Source: Rhizophagus clarus
Lineage: Eukaryota; Glomeromycota; Glomeromycetes; Glomerales; Glomeraceae
Direction of reading: 5' to 3'
NCBI GenBank assembly: GCA_015698045.1
Contig: BLAL01000006.1
Coordinates: 496,001-560,000, forward strand
DNA: 64,000 bases
The position numbers and the translations under genes are program-made. Of this stretch, positions 36,340-47,201 are shown in pieces. A model generated the notes under the pieces. It had not been told where the DNA came from. It saw only the letters and a program-made list of their open reading frames with translations, and ran no database searches. Numbering within the stretch: the stretch's first letter is position 1; each line of letters opens with the position of its first letter.

Positions 36340-37440
36340 TTTTTTAATAAATTCGTGTGTATGTTTTTTTTAATAAATTCATGTGTATATTTTTTTTTAA
36401 TAATTCGTGTATAATTTTTTCAATAAATTTATATATACATATATTTTAATAAATTAAATTAGTATATTTTTTAATAAATAAATTCATGTATAATTTTTTC
36501 AATAAATAAATTTGGGTAATGTTTTTTTTAATAAACATTTTTTTTGATAAATAAATTCGTATAATGTTTTTTTTAGTATAATTTTTTTTTCAATAAATAA
36601 ATTCGTGTAATGTTTTTTCTAATTAATATTTTTTTGATAAATAAATTCGTATAATGATTTTTCCTAATAAATTCGTATAATGTTTTTTTTTTAACAAATC
36701 AATTTAATAAAATTCGGGATATACTTTTTTCTTTTGATATAATTAATTTTTCAATAAATTTTTCAATAAATAAATTCATGTAATGTTTTTTTTAATAAAT
36801 CAATTCGTATAATGTTTTTTTTAATTAATATTTTTTTTGATAAGTAAATTTGTGTAATGTTTTTTTTTAATAAATTCGTATAATTTTCTTTTTAATATAT
36901 TTTTTTTTTTTAATAAATAAATTCGCATATTATTTTTTTCAATAAGTAAATTCGGGTAATGTTTTTATTTAATTAATATTTTTTTTGATAAATAAATTCG
37001 TATAATGTATTTTTTTAGTATAATTTTTTTTTCAATAAATAAATTCGTGTAATGTTTTTTAATTAGTATTTTTTTTTGATAAATAAATTCGAGTAATATT
37101 TTTTTTTAATTAATATTTTTTTGATAAATAAATCGTATAATGATTTTTCCTAATAAATTTGCATAATGTTTTTTTTAATATAATTTTTTTTTCAATAAGT
37201 AAATTTGGGTAATGTTTTTTTTTTAATTAAATAATTTTTTTGATAAATAAATTCGTATAATGTTTTTTTTATAATATAATTTTTTTTCAATAAATAAATT
37301 CGTGTGATGTTTTTTTTTTAATTAATATTTTTTTTTTGATAAATAAATTCTTATAATGTTTTTTTTTAATATAATTTTTTTTCAATAAGTAAATTCGTAC
37401 AATATTTTTTTTTAATAAAATTTGGATATATATATATGTT
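36340..37440. repeat. Degenerate AT-rich minisatellite, ~1.1 kb
   Basis: Dozens of variants of 'aataaattcgtgtaatgttt' alternating with 'ttaattaatattttttttga' in direct orientation, with variable spacing. No coding potential. Confidence 0.85.
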
Positions 37441-37620
37441 TTTTTTTTGATATTTTCCTTTGATGTAGCTTGCTTTGATGGATTTTGATCAGATTCATTT
37501 AAGAACGTTTAATTTCGGCTACTTTTATATAGTATTTGATTTCCTTCAATTCCTATTATATAATTAATAAAAAAAATTAGCCTCCTGAATAATGTACCGT
37601 ACATGAATAATAAATATTTC

Positions 37621-37745
37621 CTTGATGTTAGTATATGGTTAGCTCTCAGATTTTTGACCAGCGGTTCATAATTCCTTGATGATTAAATATGGTTAGCTCA
37701 CCAGCCGTTCATAATTCCTTGATGATTGAATATGGTTAGCTCTCT
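37621..37745. repeat. 43-bp tandem repeat, 2-3 copies
   Basis: 'ttcataattccttgatgatt' at 37665 and 37708, each followed by 'aatatggttagctc'; a partial first copy starts at 37621. Confidence 0.8.
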
Positions 37746-37838
37746 GATTTTGATCAGCCAATTTGGATCATGCCGCAGGTTATGATCAAATTTTCCATTT
37801 TTTTTTTTTTTTTTATATAAACAACTGTTGTTCGTATG

Positions 37839-37866
37839 ATATCAATATCAATATCAATATCAATAT
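37839..37866. repeat. Hexamer microsatellite
   Basis: About four to five copies of 'atatca' in a row. Confidence 0.85.
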
Positions 37867-38297
37867 ATATAAAAACGAACCCCGTACTTAGCGCATAAGA
37901 GCTAACCAAATATATATATTTCTCTTTCCTTTTCAGGATATCACAATTAGCATAACAACCAATCGCAAACAATATCACTATTAAAAATGAAGATCACCTG
38001 ATATGTTAACTATATAGCATGATCTGTATATAGTGTCAAAATTGAAGAAATTCCTAGAAAATGACCGCAGATCTGAATCAAAGAATCTAACCGAAGCGGG
38101 TTTGCTACGGCGGATCGTTCATTGGTCGCACAAAGTTTAGCTAATTTAAAATTAATTTTTAGATCATTTTTATAATTTAATTAATCAAACAAAAAAGCAT
38201 GAAAAAAATTGACAATCTTATTATATATTATTCCATTATGAGTTTAAAACAAACATACAATTCATAGGTGTAATTTATCATTGAGTACGATATAATA

Positions 38298-38597
38298 GCC
38301 CTGTTCATTTCTGTTCTGTTCTGTTCTGTTCCGATTTTTACCATATTTTTCAGCCAATCAAATTCATTCAAAAATCGGAACAACAACCGGAACAACGGAT
38401 CAAAAAAATTGATGATCCGAATGTTCCGAAATGTAAAAATGCAATACATGCTTGGTTTTTAATTACCATGATTGGTTAGAATTAAACAGAACAGATCAAA
38501 CCCGATTTTTCTACTCAATTCACGCCGTTTTTTAATTGGCTAAAATTAATTCCACTAAAATCGGAACAGAACAGAACAGAACAGAAATGAACAGGGC
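38298..38597. mobile_element. MITE with ~45-bp inverted ends (Harbinger-like or mariner-like)
   Basis: The ends are perfect or near-perfect inverted repeats starting GCCCTGTTCATTTCTGTTCT and continuing through four 'gttct' pentamers to CCGATTTT. They are flanked by TA on each side (38296-38297, 38598-38599). The GCCCTGTTC terminus resembles PIF/Harbinger MITEs, but the target duplication cannot be told apart between TA and a 3-bp form. No coding capacity. Confidence 0.8.
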
Positions 38598-38599
38598 TA

Positions 38600-39331
38600 A
38601 TATATCAAAATTTCAATGAAAAATGTTTTGAATCTGATTTACGTCAACATACTATTAACCTGCTAACATTTTTTTTTTGTTAATGAATGAAATTCAACAA
38701 TTTATTACTTAATTTTAATCTGCTATATACATTATTTGTTTTGGGCAAAACTCCCTATAAAAATGAAAGTATACATAAAGTAAACGTAATATATACAGTA
38801 TAATTAAAATGCCCACAGAATATTTATAAATATGCAGAAAATATACGAAAAGGGCTTATAATTTTTTTTTTTTTTGTACCTTTTTTTATACAATGAGCCC
38901 TTTTTGCACATTTTATGTATACTACTGTACATTCAAATAATTTATGTATAAGGGCTAGTTTCGTTTCCAAATTAGGGTTTCAGAGGTTTCGGCTGAAACA
39001 TGAGCGAAACGTTCCAAATTTTGAATAGTTTCGTCCGAAGCGATATTTACCAAAAGGAAATAGTTGAAAGAGTGCTAAACGAGAACAACATATTCGGATT
39101 AGATCAACGAATTTTATTTTTTGCCTTCTACTATATATACATTTAGAAAAAAGCCGCTAATCTACAGGACTCTTATAAAAAAGATTTTGTTAACTTTTAA
39201 TAAAGTTTTTTGCTAATAATGAATCATCATACGAATTGGCTCATTCGTGCCACATCATACCAGTATCGTACCATATTAATTATAAGCACGTCCGCATAAT
39301 GAGTAAAAAGAAAAATACAAAATATCGTAAT
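38600..39331. other. Intergenic
   Basis: No gene. 38955-39055 has 'tttcgtttcc...gaaacgttcc' motifs in both orientations, perhaps an eroded inverted-repeat element. Confidence 0.45.
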
Positions 39332-39545
39332 GATTAAATCTAAATTTGTAGCGTGGCGGTCAAGTAGTTATACTGCAAACGATTTAATTTAAAGAACGCA
39401 TAACAAAAGCAAATTTAATGAGTCAGACTGTCAGAGTAATTTTTTTTTTGCACTAGAGTGTCGTCTGTAACGTGATTAATTCTAGTTTGAAAAAAAAAAA
39501 TTTCCATGCAGGTATGACTTGATTTACTAATTGTTTACAAATAAA
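39332..39545 (+). mobile_element. Candidate tRNA-derived SINE, copy 5
   Basis: The head 39332-39390 reads 'aaatttgtagcgtggcggtc' then 'aagtagttatactgcaaacg', the copy closest to a tRNA A-box (TGGCxxxxAGTxG). It is the only copy on the plus strand. The 3' limit is uncertain. Confidence 0.6.
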
Positions 39546-39783
39546 ACAAGTTGAAGTTACTCATTTTTTTTGAAAAAAAAAACCTAAATCTTGAACATAC
39601 ATTAACCTATGAGTATTCGTTTACATATCTAATCTAAATCACTATACAGTAAGTATTCGTTTATATATCAAAATCTAAATCTTTCGAAATACCTAGAAAA
39701 TACAAAGGTTTTAGAAAGAGGATAGCATTTGTGTGAATTTTCGAAGCTTGGTCCTGTAATTTCATTAAAAATAAAAAAAAAAC

Positions 39784-41880
39784 CTGGCTTTGGCATTGAT
39801 GAAGACGAACTGATTGACGAAGCTTGAAAAATAGATTAATATTTGTTACAACGACCGATAAATCTTATATAATGGTTTACGTTAAGTTAATATATTAAAA
39901 CAAAATAAATACCTTGTCTTGAAATTGTTGAAGACAAATCGACAGAAGAAACTTGAGAAATAAGAGAACTTAAAGGCCTACATGTATAAATTGCGCTAGG
40001 ATGATGTTTTTCAGTAAACTCTAATCCAAGTTGTATTAATTCTGATCGTTCCATCTCAGCCTTACTAAATATTCTATCAGATTTTTACGCTTTTTGTGCC
40101 AACCGTCAACGGTATCTTTAATTTCCATTATTGAAGGTCTTTTTGAAGGATCAAAATTACGACATCTTTTCATTAAATCAGAATAACACTCAGGAGTATC
40201 AAGTGTAATTTCAGGTCTTTTACCGTCAATAACTTCCAATATAAGTTCTGTAGTAGTTCTGTATTATGTTTATCTTTAGAAGCGGTTTACAACCCGTTGT
40301 TAATTCCCACATAATCATACCAAAACTATATATGTCAGACTCTTTTGAGAACACTGCGCCCTGAAATATTTCAGGTGCGACATAAGGTATTACTCCAAAT
40401 ATTTATTATTTGATGAATTATTTGCCGGTTGTGATAATCCCAAATCTCTAATTACCCATTTCTTATGATCGTCTTTTAACGATGATATATTTTCCACTAT
40501 GAAAATCTCGATGTATGAAATTTTCATTATGGATCGTTAAATCTAGAATAATAAATAATTTAATGTTAGATATTGTAAATTTATTAATATGAGAAAATAT
40601 CAATATAATTACCCGTCTGAAATTTGACATAAAATAGCTAATTTTGTAATTCATTTAATATTTGTAAAATTATTTTTTAAATGACTATGTAAATCTCCAC
40701 CACTTGCATATTCCATTATTAACATAAAGTCTTTTGTTTCGGGATGTTGCGTAATACCATAATACTTGACAATAAAAATCGTATCATAACATCGATGGAG
40801 CGATCTCACCTAAATCACAGGTTTAATTTTAAAATTGATGTTAAAATGTACATTTACATTAACATTATATCTGCACCTCATTTAATAAGAACTTGCTGAT
40901 GTTTTGCGATTTTGGAAATGTTTTCAAAGCAATAATGGTTTCATTTAACCAAAGTGCTTTATGAATAACACCGAATCCCCCTTCTGCTATTTTATCATCA
41001 TCTTCCGAATATTTAACTTGAGAATATGGAATCCGTTCCATCGTTCGTTTTGAAATAACATTTTTAAGCTCACGTTCAACAAAATCATAAACGTTTAAAG
41101 AATCAGAATTATTATTTATATTATTCATGTAACTAGCAATCTTATCGTGACTATCAATATTTGTTCTTGTAGAAATAAGTAATTCATCAATATTTTGATT
41201 TCCACTGCTAATATTTGTAATATCAATATTTACTTTTGATATTCTTTACATTTTTTACATTGAGTTTGATCTGTAATTCCAAAAATTATATTTGTTGTCA
41301 AACAATATCTACATCTAACGTAAACTATAAAACAATATGAACACCATTTTTTACAATCGTTATCGGTTAAGAATTTTAGGTTATGATTACAAATTTTACT
41401 TTTTTTAGAAGTATCCCACCATGATAAATAAAGAACAGGAATTTATTTGTCGATAAAAGTTGATTTTACCCATCCGGAAGAAATTAGGTAACATTTTGAA
41501 CACATCTTAAATCCTATAAAAATCTTATCAATTAAATTTCCATTCCTTTTCTATAAATTTATATTGCGTTGTAGTGTTAACGTGATCATAATAATTCTTA
41601 AAATATGAAATTTCCAAACAAATTTTACACCATTCTTGAATGTTTCTTGTAAGGAAATTTATCGGCTCACGTTTAATACAAGGAGTATCGGTATGATTTG
41701 TAATAATATTTACATCAAAGTATGTGGTTTTATCTTTTATTATGTCAATATATGACAATAAGCATTGTTTACAATATTTCTGTCTATATAATTTGGTGGC
41801 AGAATATTTATTTCCGCAATTGTTGCATCTGAGTTTTTCGTTATCAAAGGGAAGAAACGATATTGTTATGGGAATGTTAA
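39784..41880 (-). pseudogene. TKL-like kinase pseudogene with Cys-rich N-terminus
   Basis: The N-terminal part (41880-41140) shows repeated CxxC groups (LRCNNCGNKYSA, KYCKQCL, WCSYCFIVYVRCRYC, CKKCKEY) with frame changes. From 41128 the kinase domain reads AEGGFGVIH, an IALKTF lysine, HRDFHSGK (Asn of HRDxxxxN lost), RDLGLSQP (DLG), APEIF and SDIYSFGMIMWELTTG. Lesions include TGA at 40651-40653 where Trp is expected, out-of-phase joining at the next intron, a frame shift near 40400, an 11-base local duplication (ctactacagaa, about 40245-40262) and a shift near 40082. The C-terminal tail continues in another frame (SSLISQVSS). A final small exon seems to lie near 39785-39822. The number of breaks rules out a functional kinase. 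Confidence 0.85.
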
Positions 41881-42589
41881 AAGAAACTTTCTAGAACTTT
41901 TTTTTTTTTTTAAATAAAAAAAAAAAAAATTAAATCCTGTAAAACGAAATTTTTTTTTATTAACAGTACTAATTCCCAGGTCGGACATCAATAATATTAT
42001 GTGACTTCAAATTTTTATAAATTGTAAATTGAATAAAAAAAGAACTTAAACCGATAAAATGATAGATCAACATGTACTGAACATTTCTATCGTTTGTTTT
42101 ATAGAATTTATTAAAAATTTTAATTAATATTATGAGTCAAAGTTTGATAATTTTAGTAAGTAGCAATGATAAAAGTGCAAAATTTCCGTATAACTAGCCA
42201 GTAGGTTTTTTTCTAGTGCCCATGATAGGGATATTATCAGCACGATCGCGTGACTAGGTTGTTAAACTTTAATTGGTTAAAAAAATGTGCGACATTTATT
42301 CTTGTTAGTGATTGATTTTATTTCACAAAATAATCTTTATGAATAAACAATGAATGTATTGCATGATATTAAACAATTGATGAAATTAAGATGGTAATAT
42401 GAAGAAATATAATTATTTTTCTTTTTTAATATTTGTGGAGAGAATTATCCTTTTATATAAATCATAAATAAATGTTTGTTAGCAGTAATTAGTTGATATA
42501 TAATATGAGTTTAGTCATTAATTGAGTCAAATAGGCTAAATAAATAATTTGTCAATGAGGATATTATGAAAATAGGGGAGGATTCATTC
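41881..42589. other. Intergenic
   Basis: AT-rich. No gene, RNA or repeat recognised. Confidence 0.45.
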
Positions 42590-43640
42590 TAGATATGATT
42601 TCCAATAGTTGGTATTCAAGGATTATATTAAGATCGGCCATGAAAGCGGACTACCAAGATGAGATATGCCTACATTACTCCATTTAGGGCATCTACTAAG
42701 AGTGATATAAGCTTGACCAGTTGAGAATATGTTTCCATATAGAGTGAGAGTGACCTTAGGTAAAGTTAGTCCTTGAGTCTTGTGGTTGTTTCCATTAATT
42801 TTGAAGTAATGAGTTTGTAATAATTTTTATTTATTATTTGTTTTATAAAAAAAAAATTTACATGGTGTAGCTTTATCTTTTATTAACATAACGGATTCAT
42901 ATTTTTTTTTTATATTTAGTTTGATTTTTTATTTAATTTATTAATGATGTAAATATATTTTTATATGTAATAAAAGTATAAGATAAAAAAAGTATAAAAA
43001 GTTAATGAAAAGTATAAGAAAATAATAAAATATATGAGAAAAATTTAAAAGATTATAATGAAAAGCAATGAAGGAATACTCCTTTAAAATAAGAAGAAGA
43101 TTAGTCATCAGTAGTTTCGCTAGATGTTCATTTTGGTTCATATTAGGGAGTCAGTTTTGTTGTAATGCAACACAACCTCTTTTTGAACGTGGTGTAGATC
43201 CTCTTGGTATACACCTTCTGGGGCTAGTTGGGTCCTGTCTTATGGTAAATCAGTGAACTTATTGGAAGTATTAGGTCGATTACTAGAGATTAAAGATATA
43301 CAGTACCATCTAATTCTAAAATGAGCTTTCCTGGAACTGTTTCTTCTTCCGCATCAGTATTAATGATGGTTTCTGATAATAAAACAGACCCATTAAAATC
43401 GCTGTAGTAGACCTTAATGTTTGGTTAATAGAATTCATCTTATTGGCCAAATGGCTGATATTTGAAGTATATCTCATTTCTAATTGAAAAACTTTCAGTT
43501 CTCTTTCTCCTAGATTTCTTTCATAAGAAAATGAAGGACTGACTCTCCATTAATATTTTTAACCATTTGTATAATTTGTCCTATTACCATAATGTTCATG
43601 CTATAGCTGGCATCGTGTCAAAGTCTAGATTGACTATAGA
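42590..43640 (-). pseudogene. PIF1-like (Helitron-type) helicase remnant
   Basis: At 42787-42623 (minus) one open frame reads KTQGLTLPKVTLTL, GNIFSTGQAYITLSRC and PKWSNVGISHL before TAA. This is the C-terminal signature of PIF1-family helicases (TxxxxQGLT...; GQAYxxLSR), including Helitron helicases. Upstream fragments in changing frames, such as VYYSDFNGSVLLSE and VPGKLILELDG (about 43411-43287), look coding but are not recognised and may be the same decayed gene or another. No Helitron end (5' TC, 3' CTRR hairpin) was identified. Too broken to be active. Confidence 0.6.
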
Positions 43641-44468
43641 TTTGATGAATGTAGCATTTACCTCACTAATTTAATCATGTGTTTTGTAAATTAGTATGTT
43701 AGCATAAATTTTTTTTATTTTATAAATATAATTTTTTTCAAAAATAAATTAAAGATGTACTATATACTGTACCAACCATTGCAACCAATAAATTTACTTG
43801 AGAATTCCAAATTCTTCGATATAGGTTTTGATTTCTTCATCTAGTGGGAAAAAATTAATTTTTAAATAAATGATTTTTAACGAATCTTTGTTATTCAGTC
43901 TATTTCTTTGATTCTGTATTCTTTTGTTGACTTTTGAGTTAAGTGTAAACGTAACATATAGTACTCAATTTTGCTGGCATTGGAATTATTTTATATTCAT
44001 TTTTTTTTGTATAATAAAAAAAAATATATATTTTTTTAACCGAAAAGATTATGTGGATTCTTTTTAAAAAATTTTTTCAGGGGGATCAGATTTTTTAAAT
44101 ATGCTTTTAGATGTAATCATAATCAGTTCGATCTATTTTTTTTTTGAAAAAAATTTCATGTTTCATATGAGTGTTTAGATGGCAAAACTACTTTTTTAAG
44201 TAATAATTTTAAGGGGAAAGCATTTTTATGCAATCAAATTTTAGAAAAAAATTAATTAATTAATTTAATTAAGAAAATTTTAATGCAAGTTTTTATTTAG
44301 CTTGTTTTATTTTAACGGAGTTGAATTTTCTTTGAATTTTAATTTTTTTTTTGGGTGTTGTTATTTGGCGACCCTGTTGCCATTAGGGATGGGGAAACTC
44401 CACAAAGAAGCGACTCAAGCACGGTTTTGGAGTCGACTTATGGTTCTCAGCTTGGTTCGGTTTCGGGC
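43641..44468. other. Intergenic
   Basis: Nothing recognised except 'tagggatgggg' at about 44383, which resembles a hAT end and lies just left of the decamer array; no matching right end was seen. Confidence 0.4.
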
Positions 44469-44617
44469 TGACTTGAACCAACTTGAACCACTTGAACTGA
44501 CTTGAGCTGACTTGAACCGACTTGAACCGACTTGAGCCGACTTGAGCCGACTTAAACCGACTTGAACCGACTTGAACCAACTTGGGCCAAATTGAACCGA
44601 CTTGAACCGACTCGAGC
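44469..44617. repeat. Tandem decamer array (cttgaaccga)n
   Basis: About fifteen 10-bp units of the type 'acttgaaccg' or 'acttgagccg'. Minus-strand frames through it give SSRFKSxQVG-like repeats, which follow from the repeat and are not evidence of a gene. Confidence 0.9.
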
Positions 44618-45429
44618 CTTTCACTTATTACAACTTACAATTCCATAATTAGTATAAAATTAAAATTTGAACTATACAAATTGTCAAACATTATATTACA
44701 AAAACCAATATTTATTATGTATAAAAGTGCTATATACTGTAGCTATAAAAGGTTTTTTTTTGAAAAGCTTCATTCTTATTTTTTAAAATTTTATTCTATT
44801 TTTTTTTTTAAAAATTAATAAAGTGTTTACTTTTTAAAAAAATGTGTCTTTTTAATATTAGTGTTTTTAAATAAAGAAAAAAAAATCTGTGTTTTAAGAA
44901 ATAAAAGAATTATTCTTGGGTTATGTTTTTCATCACATCTGCAATATGTTACATGGGTCACACATACTCACACTGCAGGATTTTATTGGCAGAAATTTTG
45001 TGTTTGATTTTTTTTTATTATTACTTATTATTTTTTTGATTCAGAATATCACTAACAAAGATACCACAATTTATTAAAAATCACAGTAAGAAAAGTACTA
45101 GTTAAATCTCATTTTTAAACGAACTAATATTAAGAGATAAAGAGACTTGAATATTCATACCTATCTAATAACTAATGCTAAAAAATCTCAGAAGGAATGA
45201 TATTAAAGGAATAAAATAAAATATACACGAAATATACAAGAATAAAATAAATGATCAGACTTTTAGACATGATTGATAATGATCAGGTTCAATACTCAAA
45301 TTAAGGAATAGGTAAAATAAAAAAAAAAAAAAAAAGGTCAGTAAAGTTCAAAATCAAGAAAATTGAAAAGATCCAAAGTTCCTTTTTTGCGGACTATTCA
45401 CAATTTCAAGATCTAAGCATAATCCGAAT
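44618..45429. other. Intergenic
   Basis: AT-rich. No gene, RNA or repeat is supported here. Confidence 0.45.
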
Positions 45430-46250
45430 TAAAATTCCAGTCTTTCTAAAAAAGAAGGTAAGAAATTCTGGAAAGGAGAACAAACAAAGGAACATTAGTG
45501 ATTTAGAATTAAAGGAAAAATAAAAAAATTCTTATGAGTTTAAAATATACTTAAGTACTTTCCTATTCCAAATTAAAAAACAAATGAAAAAGGTGTAATT
45601 TCATTGTCTATACCAAAGTCCCAAGTTTAGAAAAGAGGAAGAATGTTAGTAACATTCTTAAATCAAAAAATGTGCCAAAAAAAAGCATTTACCTTTGCTG
45701 TTTGTGGTTTCAAGTTCTATACCAAAGTTCAAGCCAAATATCCCTAAAAATAGAAAGAAAAAATGTTAGCAAGCATCCTTAAATAAAAAAAAAAACACTG
45801 ACATAAAAAAAACCAAAAATTCACCTTCTCTACTTGTGATTTCAAAGCCTATATAAAAAAAAAAGAAAAAGAATGTTCAGCTAGTAACATTCTTAGACAA
45901 AAAACACGTAAATAATAAAAACTAAAGAATAATACCTTTCCACTTGTGAGTCCAAATTCATACCGAATCTAAGGTCAGTAAGGTGTTCTAAAAAAAAAAA
46001 AAAAAGGAGAAAGATCCTTAATAATATTTTCAAATAATAAAAACGTGAAAATAATAAAAGAAAATAGGAACTCTCACTTTTCTTCATTACCTGTGATTTC
46101 TAAAGTTTATATCAAAGAAAGAGTTAATAAAAAAATTGGTTAAGCTCATTGAATAAAAATAAAGTAATTTTAAGTCCATTAAATAAAAAAAAATGCTTCC
46201 TACCATTCAAGTCCAGGTACTGACACTTTAAAAATAAAAGAAAAATATTG
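45430..46250 (-). other. Array of repeated micro-exon-like modules
   Basis: On the minus strand, short less-AT-rich segments (about 10-52 nt) each follow a T-rich tract ending TAG and end at a GT donor: about 45990-45939 (HLTDLRFGMNLDSQVE), 45851-45828 (ALKSQVEK), 45743-45693 (FGLNFGIELETTNSK), plus a 9-nt one near 46108-46100. Two of the peptides are similar (FGMNLDSQVE / FGIELETTNSK), so modules appear duplicated. The intervening 'introns' share a hairpin motif, 'gaatgtt...aacattctt' (about 45633, 45757, 45870). This could be a gene of many tiny exons, a decayed exon array, or a tandem repeat that mimics splice sites. No start or stop was fixed. Confidence 0.35.
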
Positions 46251-46463
46251 TTTTTAAAACAATTACAAAATAAGCCTACCTCCACCATTAAGTAAGATAA
46301 CAAGTTATAACAACCCTAGCATCGAGCTATATTTATTTGCTGGGTTACATATAATAATTAGACGTGACAAATAATAGGTGACAGCTAGAGTTTTTACATA
46401 TTAAAAAGTTTTTAAGTCTTTGGAATAATTATAAAGTTTGAAGAATAATTAGGATGTGACAGA

Positions 46464-46536
46464 TTCCTAACCCTAATCTGTTTACCCCAATCCCTAATTC
46501 TGATCCTTAATTTTAACCCTAATTCTAACCTTAATC
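46464..46536. repeat. Degenerate telomere-like repeats
   Basis: Several variants of 'ccctaat'/'ccctaa' (cctaaccctaat, aatccctaatt, ttaaccctaatt, taaccttaat) occur within about 70 bp. They resemble eroded (TTAGGG)n on the minus strand. Confidence 0.5.
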
Positions 46537-47193
46537 GACATGTAAATCCAGCTGCCATTTTTTCCAGATAATACTATGTAAGTTAAGGAAATATTTTTAT
46601 CACGTGCAACCAATCATATTTTTTAAAAATCATGTAACCTAAGATTTTCGCATACTTCATCCCCTAAAATATTAGTTAATATGTTACCGCTCTTAATATT
46701 CTTAAAATAAAAAAAAAAACAATAAAAACCTTAAAATTTTCATGATGTAACTAAAAAAAAGAAAAAACGCCAAACCAAAATCATCCTAAATAGAAAAAAT
46801 TATATTTTGAATAAATTTTTTTTGAGTTAAAGTACGAAAAAAGCCATTTTTTTTAAGGTTAAATCAAATAATTTTGTAAAAATAATATAGAATAGTTTTA
46901 AATAATTTTATAGATTATTAATGATAATAAGTAAAAATCCAATTTTTACCGCTATAATTATATAATAGCAAATCTTGAAACTGACACAGTATAATAATGT
47001 AATAAATTAGAAGTATAAACAAATAAAAAATTATTTGTTACAAAGTAAAATTAAAACATTCATCGAAAAATTTTTTAATTAAACCAAAAGGGGAAATGGA
47101 TTCCCTTCGAATTTTAACTAACCAAAAGTAGAATTAAATTTTCTTTACAATAAATAACTAGGGCTCTTTAGTACAGTTAGTGAGCTTAGTTTA
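46537..47193. other. Intergenic
   Basis: AT-rich; nothing recognised. Confidence 0.45.
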
Positions 47194-47201
47194 AATATAT
47201 T

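Noticed and set aside
43068..43256. 62-codon plus frame
   Set aside because: The minus strand carries the helicase-type remnant here; the plus frame has no support.
44383..44624. Minus-strand frames with SSRFKSVQVG repeats
   Set aside because: By-product of the decamer tandem repeat.
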